A stretch of 64,000 nucleotides of DNA from Candidatus Bathyarchaeota archaeon (lineage in GTDB: Archaea; Thermoproteota; Bathyarchaeia; Bathyarchaeales; Bathycorpusculaceae): positions 248,001 through 312,000 of the forward strand of contig JAOZHS010000002.1 in assembly GCA_026014745.1 (NCBI GenBank), given 5' to 3'. This document shows, in pieces, positions 24,668 through 33,494 of this stretch. Below the pieces are notes generated by a model. The model searched no databases. It saw only the letters and a program-made list of their open reading frames with translations, and was not told the DNA's origin. Numbering within the stretch: the stretch's first letter is position 1; every line of letters begins with the position of its first letter. The translations under genes were made by a program, and so were the position numbers.

Positions 24668-25528
24668 TCACTGCTGAGTTCGCTCATAATGGTAGAGGTA
24701 TTCCTGTGCGTAGCCAGCGTATTTGCCGAAGTAGCTTCGGGCGAAGTCGCCGATTTTTTGGTATTCCCCATTGGTTAAGGAATTGCGGCTCTGCATCTTC
24801 GCCACCAACTCAGGGGGAAAATGGTTAGCATAATATTTGAGGACAACACGCTTCACCCAGACATCCACGGGAAACGCTTCGGTTTTCTCCAACGAAAACA
24901 GCAACACACAATCCGCGACCTTCAAGCCTACCCCAAGAAAACCCAACAGCACATTACGCGCTTGCAGATAGGGAAGAGCCTGAAGGTCATTGAGGTTTAT
25001 GTGTTCGTCACAGATTTTACGCGCCGTCCCCTGCACATACTTAGCCCGAAAACCCAAACCACACTCCCGCAAACCGTTTTCGCTTGCCACAGCCAACCTC
25101 TCTGCAGAGGGAAGGAGATAGAAGTCTTTGCCGTCGAAAACCCGTTTCTCACCAAATTTAAAAGCCATTTTGGAAAGCATTTGTTCGATGGCAGGGATGT
25201 TTTTCTGGATAGAACAAATAAAGCCGATTAGGCACGCCCAAGGTTCCTGCCGCACCAACCGCAACCCACCAAACCGCTCAAGCGCCTGCTCGATGACGGG
25301 GTCTTTGTTGATGCTTTGGCTGATTTGAGTTAAGTCGTCGTTTAAGCCGAAGTAGTGCCGCACAAACTCCTCCGATGCGCCTTCAAACTCTAGTTGGTTG
25401 TCGCATTGGCGGATTTTTATGATGTTGTCGCCGACGACGCCGTACCACCAGTTGCCCATTTTCTTCCAGCGGAAAACCTGCCCACAGCACAGCGAGAAAT
25501 CCAAGTCAAACGCTACATCAAGCCGCAT
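24668..25528 (-). CDS. ogg: 8-oxoguanine DNA glycosylase/AP lyase, OGG1 family
   Basis: Base-excision repair enzyme that removes 8-oxoguanine and cuts the abasic site. The N-terminal OGG domain shows CCGQVFRWKK at 14-23. The helix-hairpin-helix-GPD core shows GVGLKVADC, with catalytic Lys203, and FPVDVW with Asp222, the positions expected from human OGG1. The length of 286 is normal for the family. It begins two bases after the stop of the EF-2-like gene, so the two are probably one transcript. That pairing is unusual, and nothing in the sequence says the proteins work together. Confidence 0.88.
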   Translation of the reverse strand: MRLDVAFDLDFSLCCGQVFRWKKMGNWWYGVVGDNIIKIRQCDNQLEFEGASEEFVRHYFGLNDDLTQISQSINKDPVIEQALERFGGLRLVRQEPWACLIGFICSIQKNIPAIEQMLSKMAFKFGEKRVFDGKDFYLLPSAERLAVASENGLRECGLGFRAKYVQGTARKICDEHINLNDLQALPYLQARNVLLGFLGVGLKVADCVLLFSLEKTEAFPVDVWVKRVVLKYYANHFPPELVAKMQSRNSLTNGEYQKIGDFARSYFGKYAGYAQEYLYHYERTQQ

Positions 25529-25530
25529 GC

Positions 25531-27645
25531 CTATTGCTCCATGAATTTGTCGGGTTTTGGCACCTCGGGCACTAATCCTTTGCGTCGGCGTAGGTCTCGG
25601 ATGACTTCGGCGGCGAGTTTGGGGGGCAGGGTTTCCCAGTGGTCAAAGAGCAACTGCCAAAACGCTCTACCTGAGGTGGCTGAGCGAAGTTCTTTGGAGA
25701 AGCCAAACGTTTCAGCGACGGGGATGTAGCCTGTGATGTGGGTTAGGAGACCTTTTTGTTCGTATTGGGTGACTTTGCCGCGTCGGGTGCACAGTATTCG
25801 GGAGGATTCGCTGGCGAGTTCGGCGGCGACGGTTATGATGATTTTGTAGATGGGTTCTTGCAGGATGGGGTCGGCTGTGAGGAAGCTGCCAAAGACGGCT
25901 TTGCCGATGCCCCGCATCACTTCTTGGTCGCCTAATTCTGTTTCGCCGAGTTGGAAGTCGGTTAAGGTGGCTTTGACTTGGCGGAGGGGTTCACCGCACT
26001 GTGGTCCCGCTTGGCACGCGTATTTGAAGCCCGCGACAACGGCGTCTAAAACCTCTGGGGGGATGGATTGTGCTTTGCCTGAGCCGTCTATGAGTAGGTT
26101 TTGGTGCTCATCAACAGATAAGACTACGCCTGAATCCTTAGGGGGGGTTTCTGTTTGGGGAGCAACCGTTATCCAGAAGCTGTGCAGCTTATTGGGGCTC
26201 TTAGCCAACGCAACCACACCCTCCGCCTGCACACTCTCCATGTAAACCACCCGCGGAGAAGAAACACCAACCTCAAAGCCCAAGAGCCGCCTGAGCTGGT
26301 TGATGGCGACTTCCAGATGCAACTCGCCCATGCCACTAAGCAAGTATTCTCCAGTTTGTTTGTCTAGGGAGGTTTTGAGGTTCGGATCCTCTGAGGCTAA
26401 TCGCTGCAGACCCTCGAGGAGCAGGGGGATGTCTTGGGGGTTTTTGGGTTCTACTACCAAAGTCACCACTGGCTCCGAAACGTAGGTTATAGCTTCGAAA
26501 GGCACCATACCCTCCTTGTAAGAGGAGTCGATAAGTGTTTCTCCTGCCGCTACCTTGCCTGTGAGAGTCACTGACGCCAAGTTCCCCGCGGAGATTTCTG
26601 GAACAGCTTCCCGAAAAGAACCCATGTCAACCGCGATTGTTTTGACCTCAACTTCAGCGTTGGCGTTGACAAGATGAAGGTGGTCGCCAACTTTGAGGGT
26701 ACCTGAAAACACTCTACCAGATGCGACGGTGTCGCCGTTGGATTCGTTGTGGATGTTAGTTACAAACATAACAGCTGGGGCGGTATCGCTGCATTCTGAG
26801 AGTGCCTTGCCCATCTTTGAGTGGACTGAACCGCACCAGATTTTGCCCGTTCGATAAGCTTGGGCTTCCCGCGGGTTAGGAAGCTGCTTGATTGCCAACT
26901 CAAAAATCGCCCCGTAAACAGGCAAAACCTGCTGTATCTTACTATGTTTGCCGTTGACGTAGGCTTGGATTATTTCGGAAAATTTGATGCCCCTCTGCTT
27001 AGCCATGCCCAACGTGAAGCCCCAGCCATGCAATGCAGAACCGAACGCAACATTGCCAGCGGCAGCGCTGATTTTCCATTTCGACCTGAAGGGGGCTTCG
27101 GCATAGACTTCAAGCAAATCGTTGAAACCCCCGATAATGTGGTTGAGTTTGCCTTGGAGCTGTTCCTCAGTGAGTTGAAGTTCGGTGATGAGACGGTCCA
27201 CCTTGTTGATGAAAAGTACGGGGCGGACGCGTTCCTCAAGCGCTTGACGAAGAAGCACCTCGGTTTGCGCCATAATCTCCTCCACTGCATCCACCACCAC
27301 AACAGCGCCATCGATTACGCGGAGTGCACGGGTGACTTTGCCTGTGAAATCCACGTGCCCGGGTGTGTCGATGAGGTTGATGATGTAGGCCTGGTCGGGT
27401 TGGCGGGTGAGGAGGCTTATGTTAGCGGTTTTGATGGTGATTTTGCGCTTTTGCTCTTCAGCCAAATAATCCAAAACCCGTGCGGTTCCAGCCATCTGAA
27501 CCGAAAGTAACCCCGCTCCCGCGAGCAGTGAATCAGCAAGCGTGGTTTTGCCGTGATCGATGTGGGCGATTATGCCGATGTTTCGGATGGCTTGCTTTTT
27601 AGCCATTAACTGCTGAATTTCTTGGATATGCTTGAACCGCGGCAT
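25531..27645 (-). CDS. EF-2 paralog lacking the diphthamide histidine
   Basis: A translational GTPase of the archaeal EF-2 family, 704 residues (usual about 730). The GTPase motifs are intact: AHIDHGKTT 27-35, DTPGHVDF 93-100 and NKVD 147-150. Two highly conserved features are changed. In switch I, RGIT is RKIT (67-70). In domain IV the loop that normally carries the diphthamide histidine (family text HEDxxHRG) reads LGETELGDQEVMRG (566-579), two residues shorter and with glycine 572 where histidine should be. The nearby SPNKHNR block is SPNKLHS (483-489). A GGGGG ribosome site precedes the ATG. dph5 elsewhere in the window implies another, canonical EF-2 in the genome. Confidence 0.9.
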   Translation of the reverse strand: MPRFKHIQEIQQLMAKKQAIRNIGIIAHIDHGKTTLADSLLAGAGLLSVQMAGTARVLDYLAEEQKRKITIKTANISLLTRQPDQAYIINLIDTPGHVDFTGKVTRALRVIDGAVVVVDAVEEIMAQTEVLLRQALEERVRPVLFINKVDRLITELQLTEEQLQGKLNHIIGGFNDLLEVYAEAPFRSKWKISAAAGNVAFGSALHGWGFTLGMAKQRGIKFSEIIQAYVNGKHSKIQQVLPVYGAIFELAIKQLPNPREAQAYRTGKIWCGSVHSKMGKALSECSDTAPAVMFVTNIHNESNGDTVASGRVFSGTLKVGDHLHLVNANAEVEVKTIAVDMGSFREAVPEISAGNLASVTLTGKVAAGETLIDSSYKEGMVPFEAITYVSEPVVTLVVEPKNPQDIPLLLEGLQRLASEDPNLKTSLDKQTGEYLLSGMGELHLEVAINQLRRLLGFEVGVSSPRVVYMESVQAEGVVALAKSPNKLHSFWITVAPQTETPPKDSGVVLSVDEHQNLLIDGSGKAQSIPPEVLDAVVAGFKYACQAGPQCGEPLRQVKATLTDFQLGETELGDQEVMRGIGKAVFGSFLTADPILQEPIYKIIITVAAELASESSRILCTRRGKVTQYEQKGLLTHITGYIPVAETFGFSKELRSATSGRAFWQLLFDHWETLPPKLAAEVIRDLRRRKGLVPEVPKPDKFMEQ

Positions 27646-27756
27646 ACAAAACCCCCTTAGAAAGCTAATTTGAAATGGCTGCCTATAAATTTAATATTTA
27701 CACTCAGGAGAGGCGAAAAGGCTTATTCTTCTCAACGCCATGTTTGTGCGAGCAAC

Positions 27757-28530
27757 ATGCCCAAAAAACCCGCAGTAATCCCCATTGACCAGCTTGGAGA
27801 AGCCCCCTACGCCGCCGTAGTCTGCTATCCCAGAGCCACCGCAGCCGAAATCAAGCAACGCATAGAAGAACTTGGGCAGCACAGCATCGAAGCGCTCGAG
27901 TTTAATGGGCAAGCGGAGGCGTTTGGCGTTCCTATACTTGGCAAAGGCTACGTGGGCATCGTTGTGGTCGGTCACCTGAAGGGAACGCGGGTAGCGGTGA
28001 AGATGCGGCGGGTAGACGCGGACCGCGTAGACCTAAAAGCGGAAGCCGAGTTGCTCCAACGCGCCAACGTGGTGGGTGCGGGTCCAAAATTCATCGGTGT
28101 TAGCGGGAACTTTATGGTTTCGGAGCTTGTGGATGGGGATTTGCTGGTGGATTGGCTCAAAAAAGCCCCCGCCAAAGCGGAGGTTCGGAGGGTTTTGGGG
28201 GACATTTTGGAGCAGTGCTGGCGACTTGACGAAGCAGGCTTAGACCATGGCGAACTCAGCAAAGCACCCAAACACCTCCTCATCAACAACACGGGCAAAC
28301 CCTACATTGTAGATTTTGAATCCGCCAGCCCCGCCCGCAAAGTCATCAATGTCACATCGGTTTGTCAGTACCTCTTCCAAGGCCGCAGTGACGCACACCA
28401 AGCCATTGCACAGGTTTTGGGTGAAAAAAACTGGGATGAGTTAGTGGCTGCTTTGAGGAAATATGGAAAGGAGAGAAACCGAACCAATTTCGACGCCTTA
28501 ATGAAGCTCTGCTTATCGGATGTTCTTTAA
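27757..28530 (+). CDS. predicted Ser/Thr protein kinase, COG2112 type
   Basis: A 257-residue protein resembling the archaeal RIO/COG2112 group of small protein kinases. A glycine-rich loop (GKGYVGIVVVGH) is followed by the lysine of RVAVKMRR. The catalytic loop is LDHGELSKAPKHLLI and the metal-binding segment is YIVDFESAS, where DFE stands in for DFG. I choose the ATG at 27757 (MPKKPAV); a frame extending to 27670 adds 29 residues with no family support. A TATA-like TATAAAT at 27684 would give a leader of about 45 bases and can also serve the divergent EF-2-like gene. The target is unknown. Confidence 0.82.
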   Translation: MPKKPAVIPIDQLGEAPYAAVVCYPRATAAEIKQRIEELGQHSIEALEFNGQAEAFGVPILGKGYVGIVVVGHLKGTRVAVKMRRVDADRVDLKAEAELLQRANVVGAGPKFIGVSGNFMVSELVDGDLLVDWLKKAPAKAEVRRVLGDILEQCWRLDEAGLDHGELSKAPKHLLINNTGKPYIVDFESASPARKVINVTSVCQYLFQGRSDAHQAIAQVLGEKNWDELVAALRKYGKERNRTNFDALMKLCLSDVL

Positions 28531-28625
28531 GCATATAGTCTACTCAGAGCAGCTTATGGAGCGATACTAGAAGTCAAAGGGCGAAACAAGTAAGCTTTAT
28601 ACTCTGCAACCTCCGAGATGAAACA

Positions 28626-30109
28626 GTGGCTAGTGTGAAGCGAAACACCGCTATCTCGTTGATCTTCATTATGCTCCTTGTAGCCTCTACTTTTGAAGTA
28701 AACCTAAGCAATGTTTTCGCTAAATGCCAATCGCAGGGGTTCTCTGAAAAATGGCTTTCCTCTAATGCAGGGGATGAAGATACAATTCACTCCGTCATTA
28801 CCGAAAATGGGTACATCTATGTTGCGGCAGGCGGAATCTTTGAGGGTAGCAGACTTTACTGCCTAAATGCAGATACGGGTAGCCAAGTATGGAATTATAG
28901 TATATGGTATCTTTGTTTCAGTGTTGCTAAGGGCGTTATCTATGTCGGGGGTTCCCACGTTTACAATACCGCGGGGAGTATTCTCTGTCTTGATGCCTCA
29001 AACGGTGCCCAATTGTGGAAAAGCGACCTGAATGGAAAAATCGACAAAATAGCGGTGGTTGGAGACTGCGTATACGTTATGGCAGATAGCACTGTATATT
29101 CATTTAATGCTGAAACAGGCGCAAAAAACTGGGATTATTCGGTTCCTAAAGGCAATAAGCTTGGGTCCTTTTCGGTTGGCGTGGGATATATTTGTGCAGT
29201 CAGCATAACAGACGACCAAAATTCCAGTTCATACCTCAACTATGTTTATGCATTAAATGCTTCCAGCGGTCAACCAGTATGGACCCAAAAAATCTTAGGT
29301 AACACTTCACCTTCAAGCTATGCCTATTCAATTAGCGCATCCAATGGAACAGACTTTGTTCTTCAAAAGATTTATTCACAAAACATCGCTGGCTCGGGCA
29401 ATGTATATGCATTTGACGCCCAAAATGGGACGTTACTAGGAAGTATGGAATCGTTGGCACTCCCAGCGACTTTACCGTTGAGAATAACGTTGTTTATGGT
29501 GCCACAAGTTCGGGGGTTTTCGCGGTGAACGCATCAAACGGTAACGAACTCTGGAACTATGAAGGCAACTCACAGTTCGGAACACTCATCACTGATAAGG
29601 ACTTCCTGTATGTTAGTTCTACCAAAGGCGTTTGCTGCTTTAATGCTGGAAAGGGCGTTTTGATTTGGGATTACCAAGCTATTGACTATAATTCTAACCC
29701 CACCGACGGAAGCATGGTTGATGAACTATTGCCAACAACCCCAACATTGAGGGATGGAATAATTTACTTCGGCTGGAACGGCCCACAGAGGTGGCTAGAC
29801 ACAACAGAGCATAAATTTTATGCAATAAATGCTTACTCGGGGGAGGTTCTTTGGACGGATACCCTTGCGTACCGCTTCCAAGCAACGCCAGTGGTTTATA
29901 ACGATACGCTCTACCTTGGCGGTTCGGCGGTGACTACAAAGAGCATGACGGGGGTAGGTGCAGGCGCTGTTATTGCTTTAACGCCAGATGTCACAGCTAT
30001 AGAGCAAAAAAACCATGAGGTTACATCTATAATTATTGTTTTAACTATACTAATCATCACCGTCTTGTTATCCATTCTATTTATCATTCGAAAAACAAGG
30101 AAAAGATAA
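28626..30109 (+). pseudogene. PQQ-like beta-propeller surface protein, frameshifted
   Basis: A relative of the propeller at 22154. The first frame (GTG 28626 to 29528) has a signal peptide and several propeller repeats, then drifts into non-homologous text after LLGSM near 29447. The next frame picks up with YGIVGTPSDFTVENNVVYGA, which is propeller-like, and runs to 30109 with a C-terminal membrane anchor (IIIVLTILIITVLLSI). Adding one T after GGAAGT would join both into one protein of about 494 residues. Either the gene is newly broken or this is a sequence error. The anchor and signal are both still intact. Confidence 0.75.
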
Positions 30110-30119
30110 CAAAAAATGG

Positions 30120-31205
30120 TTAAGCGACTACTTCGTGTAGACGCTTCTGCTTCACTGCCTCTTTAAGCTCAAGCGCGATACGTCTGCCCATGTACATGTT
30201 CTCGCCGTAACGCAAGTATGCGTAGGGTGAGGTGCCGATGCCGACGTTAGTGCCAGCCACGATGCGCGCGGAGATTTCGAAGGTGTAGATTTTGAGGTCG
30301 TCGGTGATGACGGTTTCGAGGCAGAAGGGACCAATGATGCCAGGCGGAGCGAGTTCAGCGGCTTTTTTATGCACGTTTTCGCCCATGCGCATGATTTCGG
30401 GCAACAATGATTCGCGGAGTACGATGGGGAAGTTGCCGACTACGGTGTAGGTTGGGGCAACGTCGATTTCGAGTTGTTCCTGCGCAGGGATTTTGCCGAT
30501 GCTATCCACTGCTGATTCGTAGCGGCGATCCATCGCGAGCAGTTCCACGTCGTTGTTGAGGATGCTACTGAAGTAGCTGGGGTACACGTTGACGCCCAGC
30601 GCATATTCTTGGAGATGCACGCCTTCTAAGTCAGCTTTGGTGACTAGGCCACGTTTGATCATTTCGTCAGCTTTCTTGTAATAGCCTTTGGGTGAGTTGG
30701 CGAGGAAGTAGCCACGTCCGCCCTTGGCTCCCTGCAACTTGGCGATGACGAGGCGGTCAATATCATCGGGCGAGTTGAAAACGGCGGGGAGACGCAATCC
30801 AGCCTGCCGTAGCCATTCTTCTTGGCTTTTGCGGTTGGCTTCCCAATGGAGCAGTTTACGGTTTCCCATCATGGGCACGTTGAGGCTGTCGGTGAGCTGC
30901 TCGGTGCTAAGATATGCAGTGAAGCTGCCATGGGGGATTAAGACGACGTTTAGTTTGCGTAGTCGCTCCTGTAGGGCGGGGCTGAGAAGTTCACTGAAGT
31001 CTTTGACTATGATTAATTCGTCGACGAGGGGGTACTTTTGGTACATGATGGCGTCTTTTTCTTTGCAGATACAGACGGTGCGGAAGCCTTCTTCTTTGGC
31101 GCCCTTGAAGATGTTGAGTGAACTGTGTGAGCCTAACGTGCCGATTGCAAGCTTGGACTGATCATATTTCTCAAGGATACGAGCAACGTCAGCGGCTTCA
31201 ATCAT
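30120..31205 (-). CDS. purP: formate-dependent FAICAR synthetase, canonical PurP
   Basis: ATP-grasp enzyme that makes FAICAR from AICAR, formate and ATP, the archaeal replacement for PurH transformylase. The 361-residue protein has the PurP start (TLGSHSSLNIFKGAKEEGF), a nucleotide-binding middle (RLVIAKLQGAKGGRGYFLA) and the C-terminal FEISARIVAGTNVGIGTSPY, the conserved PurP signature. It is third in a purC-purP-purP operon, its ATG overlapping the stop of the previous gene by four bases. It is the copy most like characterised PurP and so is probably the active FAICAR synthetase. Confidence 0.88.
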   Translation of the reverse strand: MIEAADVARILEKYDQSKLAIGTLGSHSSLNIFKGAKEEGFRTVCICKEKDAIMYQKYPLVDELIIVKDFSELLSPALQERLRKLNVVLIPHGSFTAYLSTEQLTDSLNVPMMGNRKLLHWEANRKSQEEWLRQAGLRLPAVFNSPDDIDRLVIAKLQGAKGGRGYFLANSPKGYYKKADEMIKRGLVTKADLEGVHLQEYALGVNVYPSYFSSILNNDVELLAMDRRYESAVDSIGKIPAQEQLEIDVAPTYTVVGNFPIVLRESLLPEIMRMGENVHKKAAELAPPGIIGPFCLETVITDDLKIYTFEISARIVAGTNVGIGTSPYAYLRYGENMYMGRRIALELKEAVKQKRLHEVVA

Positions 31206-32299
31206 GTAACCACATCAGCCAATCTGCCAGCCTTCACAGCAGCCTTAATTTCCATGGCGACACGTCTGCCGGGACCCACTTCGATGCCATACTTGTATTT
31301 CATGTAGGGTGAGGTGGCTTCGACGCAGGGGCAACCAGGTACGCGGGGGCTTACGTCGAACACGTAGAAGTCAAGGTCTTTGGTGACGGCGCCTTGCAGG
31401 GCGAAGAGCCCAATCATGCCGGGTGGATACTCCTTTTTGCAGGCTGAGACGAATTTTTCTGCAGCTTCAAAGATTTTCTCAATTTGACTTTCCCGCATGG
31501 TTGCGCCCATGTGACCGATTTCGATGTTCTGGGTGGGGATGTTAAGTTCCATTTGCTCTTGCGCGGGTAAGTCAAGCACGCCGTCGAGGTCGGTTTGGAT
31601 GCGGCGGTCAAAGCCCAAGAGGTCAATATCGTCGGTTAATGGCGACCAGAAGAGGTTAGCGTTGAATTTAGCTCCCAACACATACTCCTCAATAACCGCC
31701 TGCCCAAGCGCTTCGCGGGTGATGATGCCCTGCTCTATGCGCTTCTCAGCAACCTTTTCGTATTCTTGGGGGTTGGAGGCGTAGAAGAAGGCACGTTCGA
31801 TGCTACGGGTTTTCTCGGGGACTTTGATGATGGCTAAGCGGTCGATTTCCTCGGGGGAGTTGAAGGTTTTAGGGGTCTTGATACCTGCTTGTTGGAGGAG
31901 ATAGAGTTGGTTTCGGGGGGTGTTTCGTTCTTCGGTGCGGAGCATGCTACGGTTACCCATCAACGGCACAGCAAACTGGTCCTCGACGGGCTCGTAGCCA
32001 GCGTAGACTGAAAAGGAACGGTTAGGCACAAACACCGTATTTAGGTCTGTTAGCTGCTTTACGGCGTTGGGGCTGGTTATGTCTGAGAATTTGTCCAGCG
32101 CAATGACGTGGTCGAATACGTTTTTGTAGTATTTGGTGTATGTTTTGTCGCGACCCTTCTGGACGACGACTACGGTTTCGAAGCCTTCCTGTTTTGCGCC
32201 TGAAGCAATTTCTAGCGCGGAGTGGCTTCCCAGTACGCCTATTCGGATTTTGCTTTGGTCATATTTGCTAAGGATTTGGTTTAGGTGCTCGGTTATCAT
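31202..32299 (-). CDS. second PurP paralog, diverged
   Basis: A PurP-family ATP-grasp protein of 365 residues with the same layout as its neighbour (VLGSHSALEIASGAKQEGF at the N-terminus). The C-terminal signature has changed from FEISARIVAGTNVGIGTSPY to FDVSPRVPGCPCVEATSPY, and other central blocks differ as well. Many archaea keep two PurP branches, and the role of the second is not settled. It may have a related ligase activity in purine synthesis. It overlaps purC and the first PurP by four bases each, so all three are translated together. Confidence 0.85.
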   Translation of the reverse strand: MITEHLNQILSKYDQSKIRIGVLGSHSALEIASGAKQEGFETVVVVQKGRDKTYTKYYKNVFDHVIALDKFSDITSPNAVKQLTDLNTVFVPNRSFSVYAGYEPVEDQFAVPLMGNRSMLRTEERNTPRNQLYLLQQAGIKTPKTFNSPEEIDRLAIIKVPEKTRSIERAFFYASNPQEYEKVAEKRIEQGIITREALGQAVIEEYVLGAKFNANLFWSPLTDDIDLLGFDRRIQTDLDGVLDLPAQEQMELNIPTQNIEIGHMGATMRESQIEKIFEAAEKFVSACKKEYPPGMIGLFALQGAVTKDLDFYVFDVSPRVPGCPCVEATSPYMKYKYGIEVGPGRRVAMEIKAAVKAGRLADVVT

Positions 32300-33354
32300 G
32301 CTTTTTCACTCATATACTCCTTGTAAGCGCCTATCACTGCTGACAGCGAGGGTACATCAAACAGTTTGAGACGCGTCATCTCATTTGCAGTTGCCATATA
32401 CATTTGGCTAATAACGGTTTTAAGCTTGGCGTCCAACCGTGGCGGCTGCGACTTGCACAGCGATTTCCAGTCCTGTACGCCGTGGGCTTCAGCGTCCTTT
32501 TTGGCTTGCTCCAAATCCGTATACCACGCGGTTTTCTTGTAGAATTGCCGCGCCACCTCTTTGCTGACGTGTACGCCGTCGTGGGTAAAGCGGCATTCAT
32601 CTAGGGTGCCTAAGACGTCGACGAGGATTAGTCTGCGTTTGTCGTCGAAGCCTAACTCGATTTTGCCGTCCTCGTTTTTGAGCCCTGCGTTTTGGGCGGC
32701 TTCGGTTATGGTTTGGTCAGCTTTGAGCAGCACTGCTTTGACGTCTGCGAGTTCTGTGGCGGTTAAGCCAGCGATTTTCTGCGCCTCGGTCCATGTTACG
32801 TAGCGGTCGGTTTCTTCGAGTTTGGTGCTTACGTCGAAGATTGGGTTTTTGAGGGTTTCGCCGGGGGTGGGTTGGTGGTCTAAGCCCAAATCGGCTAGGG
32901 TGGTTTTGCCTTGGGCGAGGCGTTTAAACACTGAGGAGCCTTCGGGTAAGCCGTTGCGGTAGATGATTTCGAGGGGTATGAGGCAGTTTTTGAGCGTCTG
33001 GTTGTAGATGCTGTAGTCGTGGACGATTTTGCCGCTTGTGACTGTGGTTTGGGGTCTGTAAACGTTTACGAGTGCGACTTCCATGATGCTGGAGGGCGCT
33101 TTGAGTTCTTTGACTTTAACTGCTTTGCCTTCTGCGTTGACTAAGCCGCGGTAGTGGCTGTTTACGCCTAGTTTTTCGAGTTGTTCAAAGCAGTATGCCC
33201 CCATCAGGCAGAGCGCGGCGCCTTTGCCGTCGATGTGGTCGGGCATTTCGCCCCAATCAAATACGCTGTAACGGTCAGAGAATAGAAATCTCCCAAGCCC
33301 CATAGCTGTCGGGGTTGGTTTTTGGATGATTTGTAGGTCTTTTACGCTACCCAT
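32296..33354 (-). CDS. purC: SAICAR synthetase
   Basis: Joins CAIR and aspartate in purine synthesis. Length is 352 residues (larger than the 240-residue bacterial type, as in other archaea and yeast). The substrate-binding opening GLGRFLFSDRYSVFDWGEMPD is near residues 19-39, and IPLEIIYRNGLPEGSS carries the conserved nucleotide-binding arginine. The region DGKIELGFDDKRRLILVDVLGTLDECRF matches the catalytic end of the family. First gene of the purC-purP-purP operon. The product feeds through PurB to AICAR, the substrate of PurP. Confidence 0.9.
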   Translation of the reverse strand: MGSVKDLQIIQKPTPTAMGLGRFLFSDRYSVFDWGEMPDHIDGKGAALCLMGAYCFEQLEKLGVNSHYRGLVNAEGKAVKVKELKAPSSIMEVALVNVYRPQTTVTSGKIVHDYSIYNQTLKNCLIPLEIIYRNGLPEGSSVFKRLAQGKTTLADLGLDHQPTPGETLKNPIFDVSTKLEETDRYVTWTEAQKIAGLTATELADVKAVLLKADQTITEAAQNAGLKNEDGKIELGFDDKRRLILVDVLGTLDECRFTHDGVHVSKEVARQFYKKTAWYTDLEQAKKDAEAHGVQDWKSLCKSQPPRLDAKLKTVISQMYMATANEMTRLKLFDVPSLSAVIGAYKEYMSEKA

Positions 33355-33494
33355 TCTGTTCCCTCGGTATCGGTGATAATCTGTTTTCCACTTATATCAC
33401 TTTATCCTATTAAAAAAGGGCTCTAAACGGCAATTTTAAGCAAAAGCTATTTATCCATAACAGAATGGTGTGAGCTAATAGGTTAAGGGGGTAA

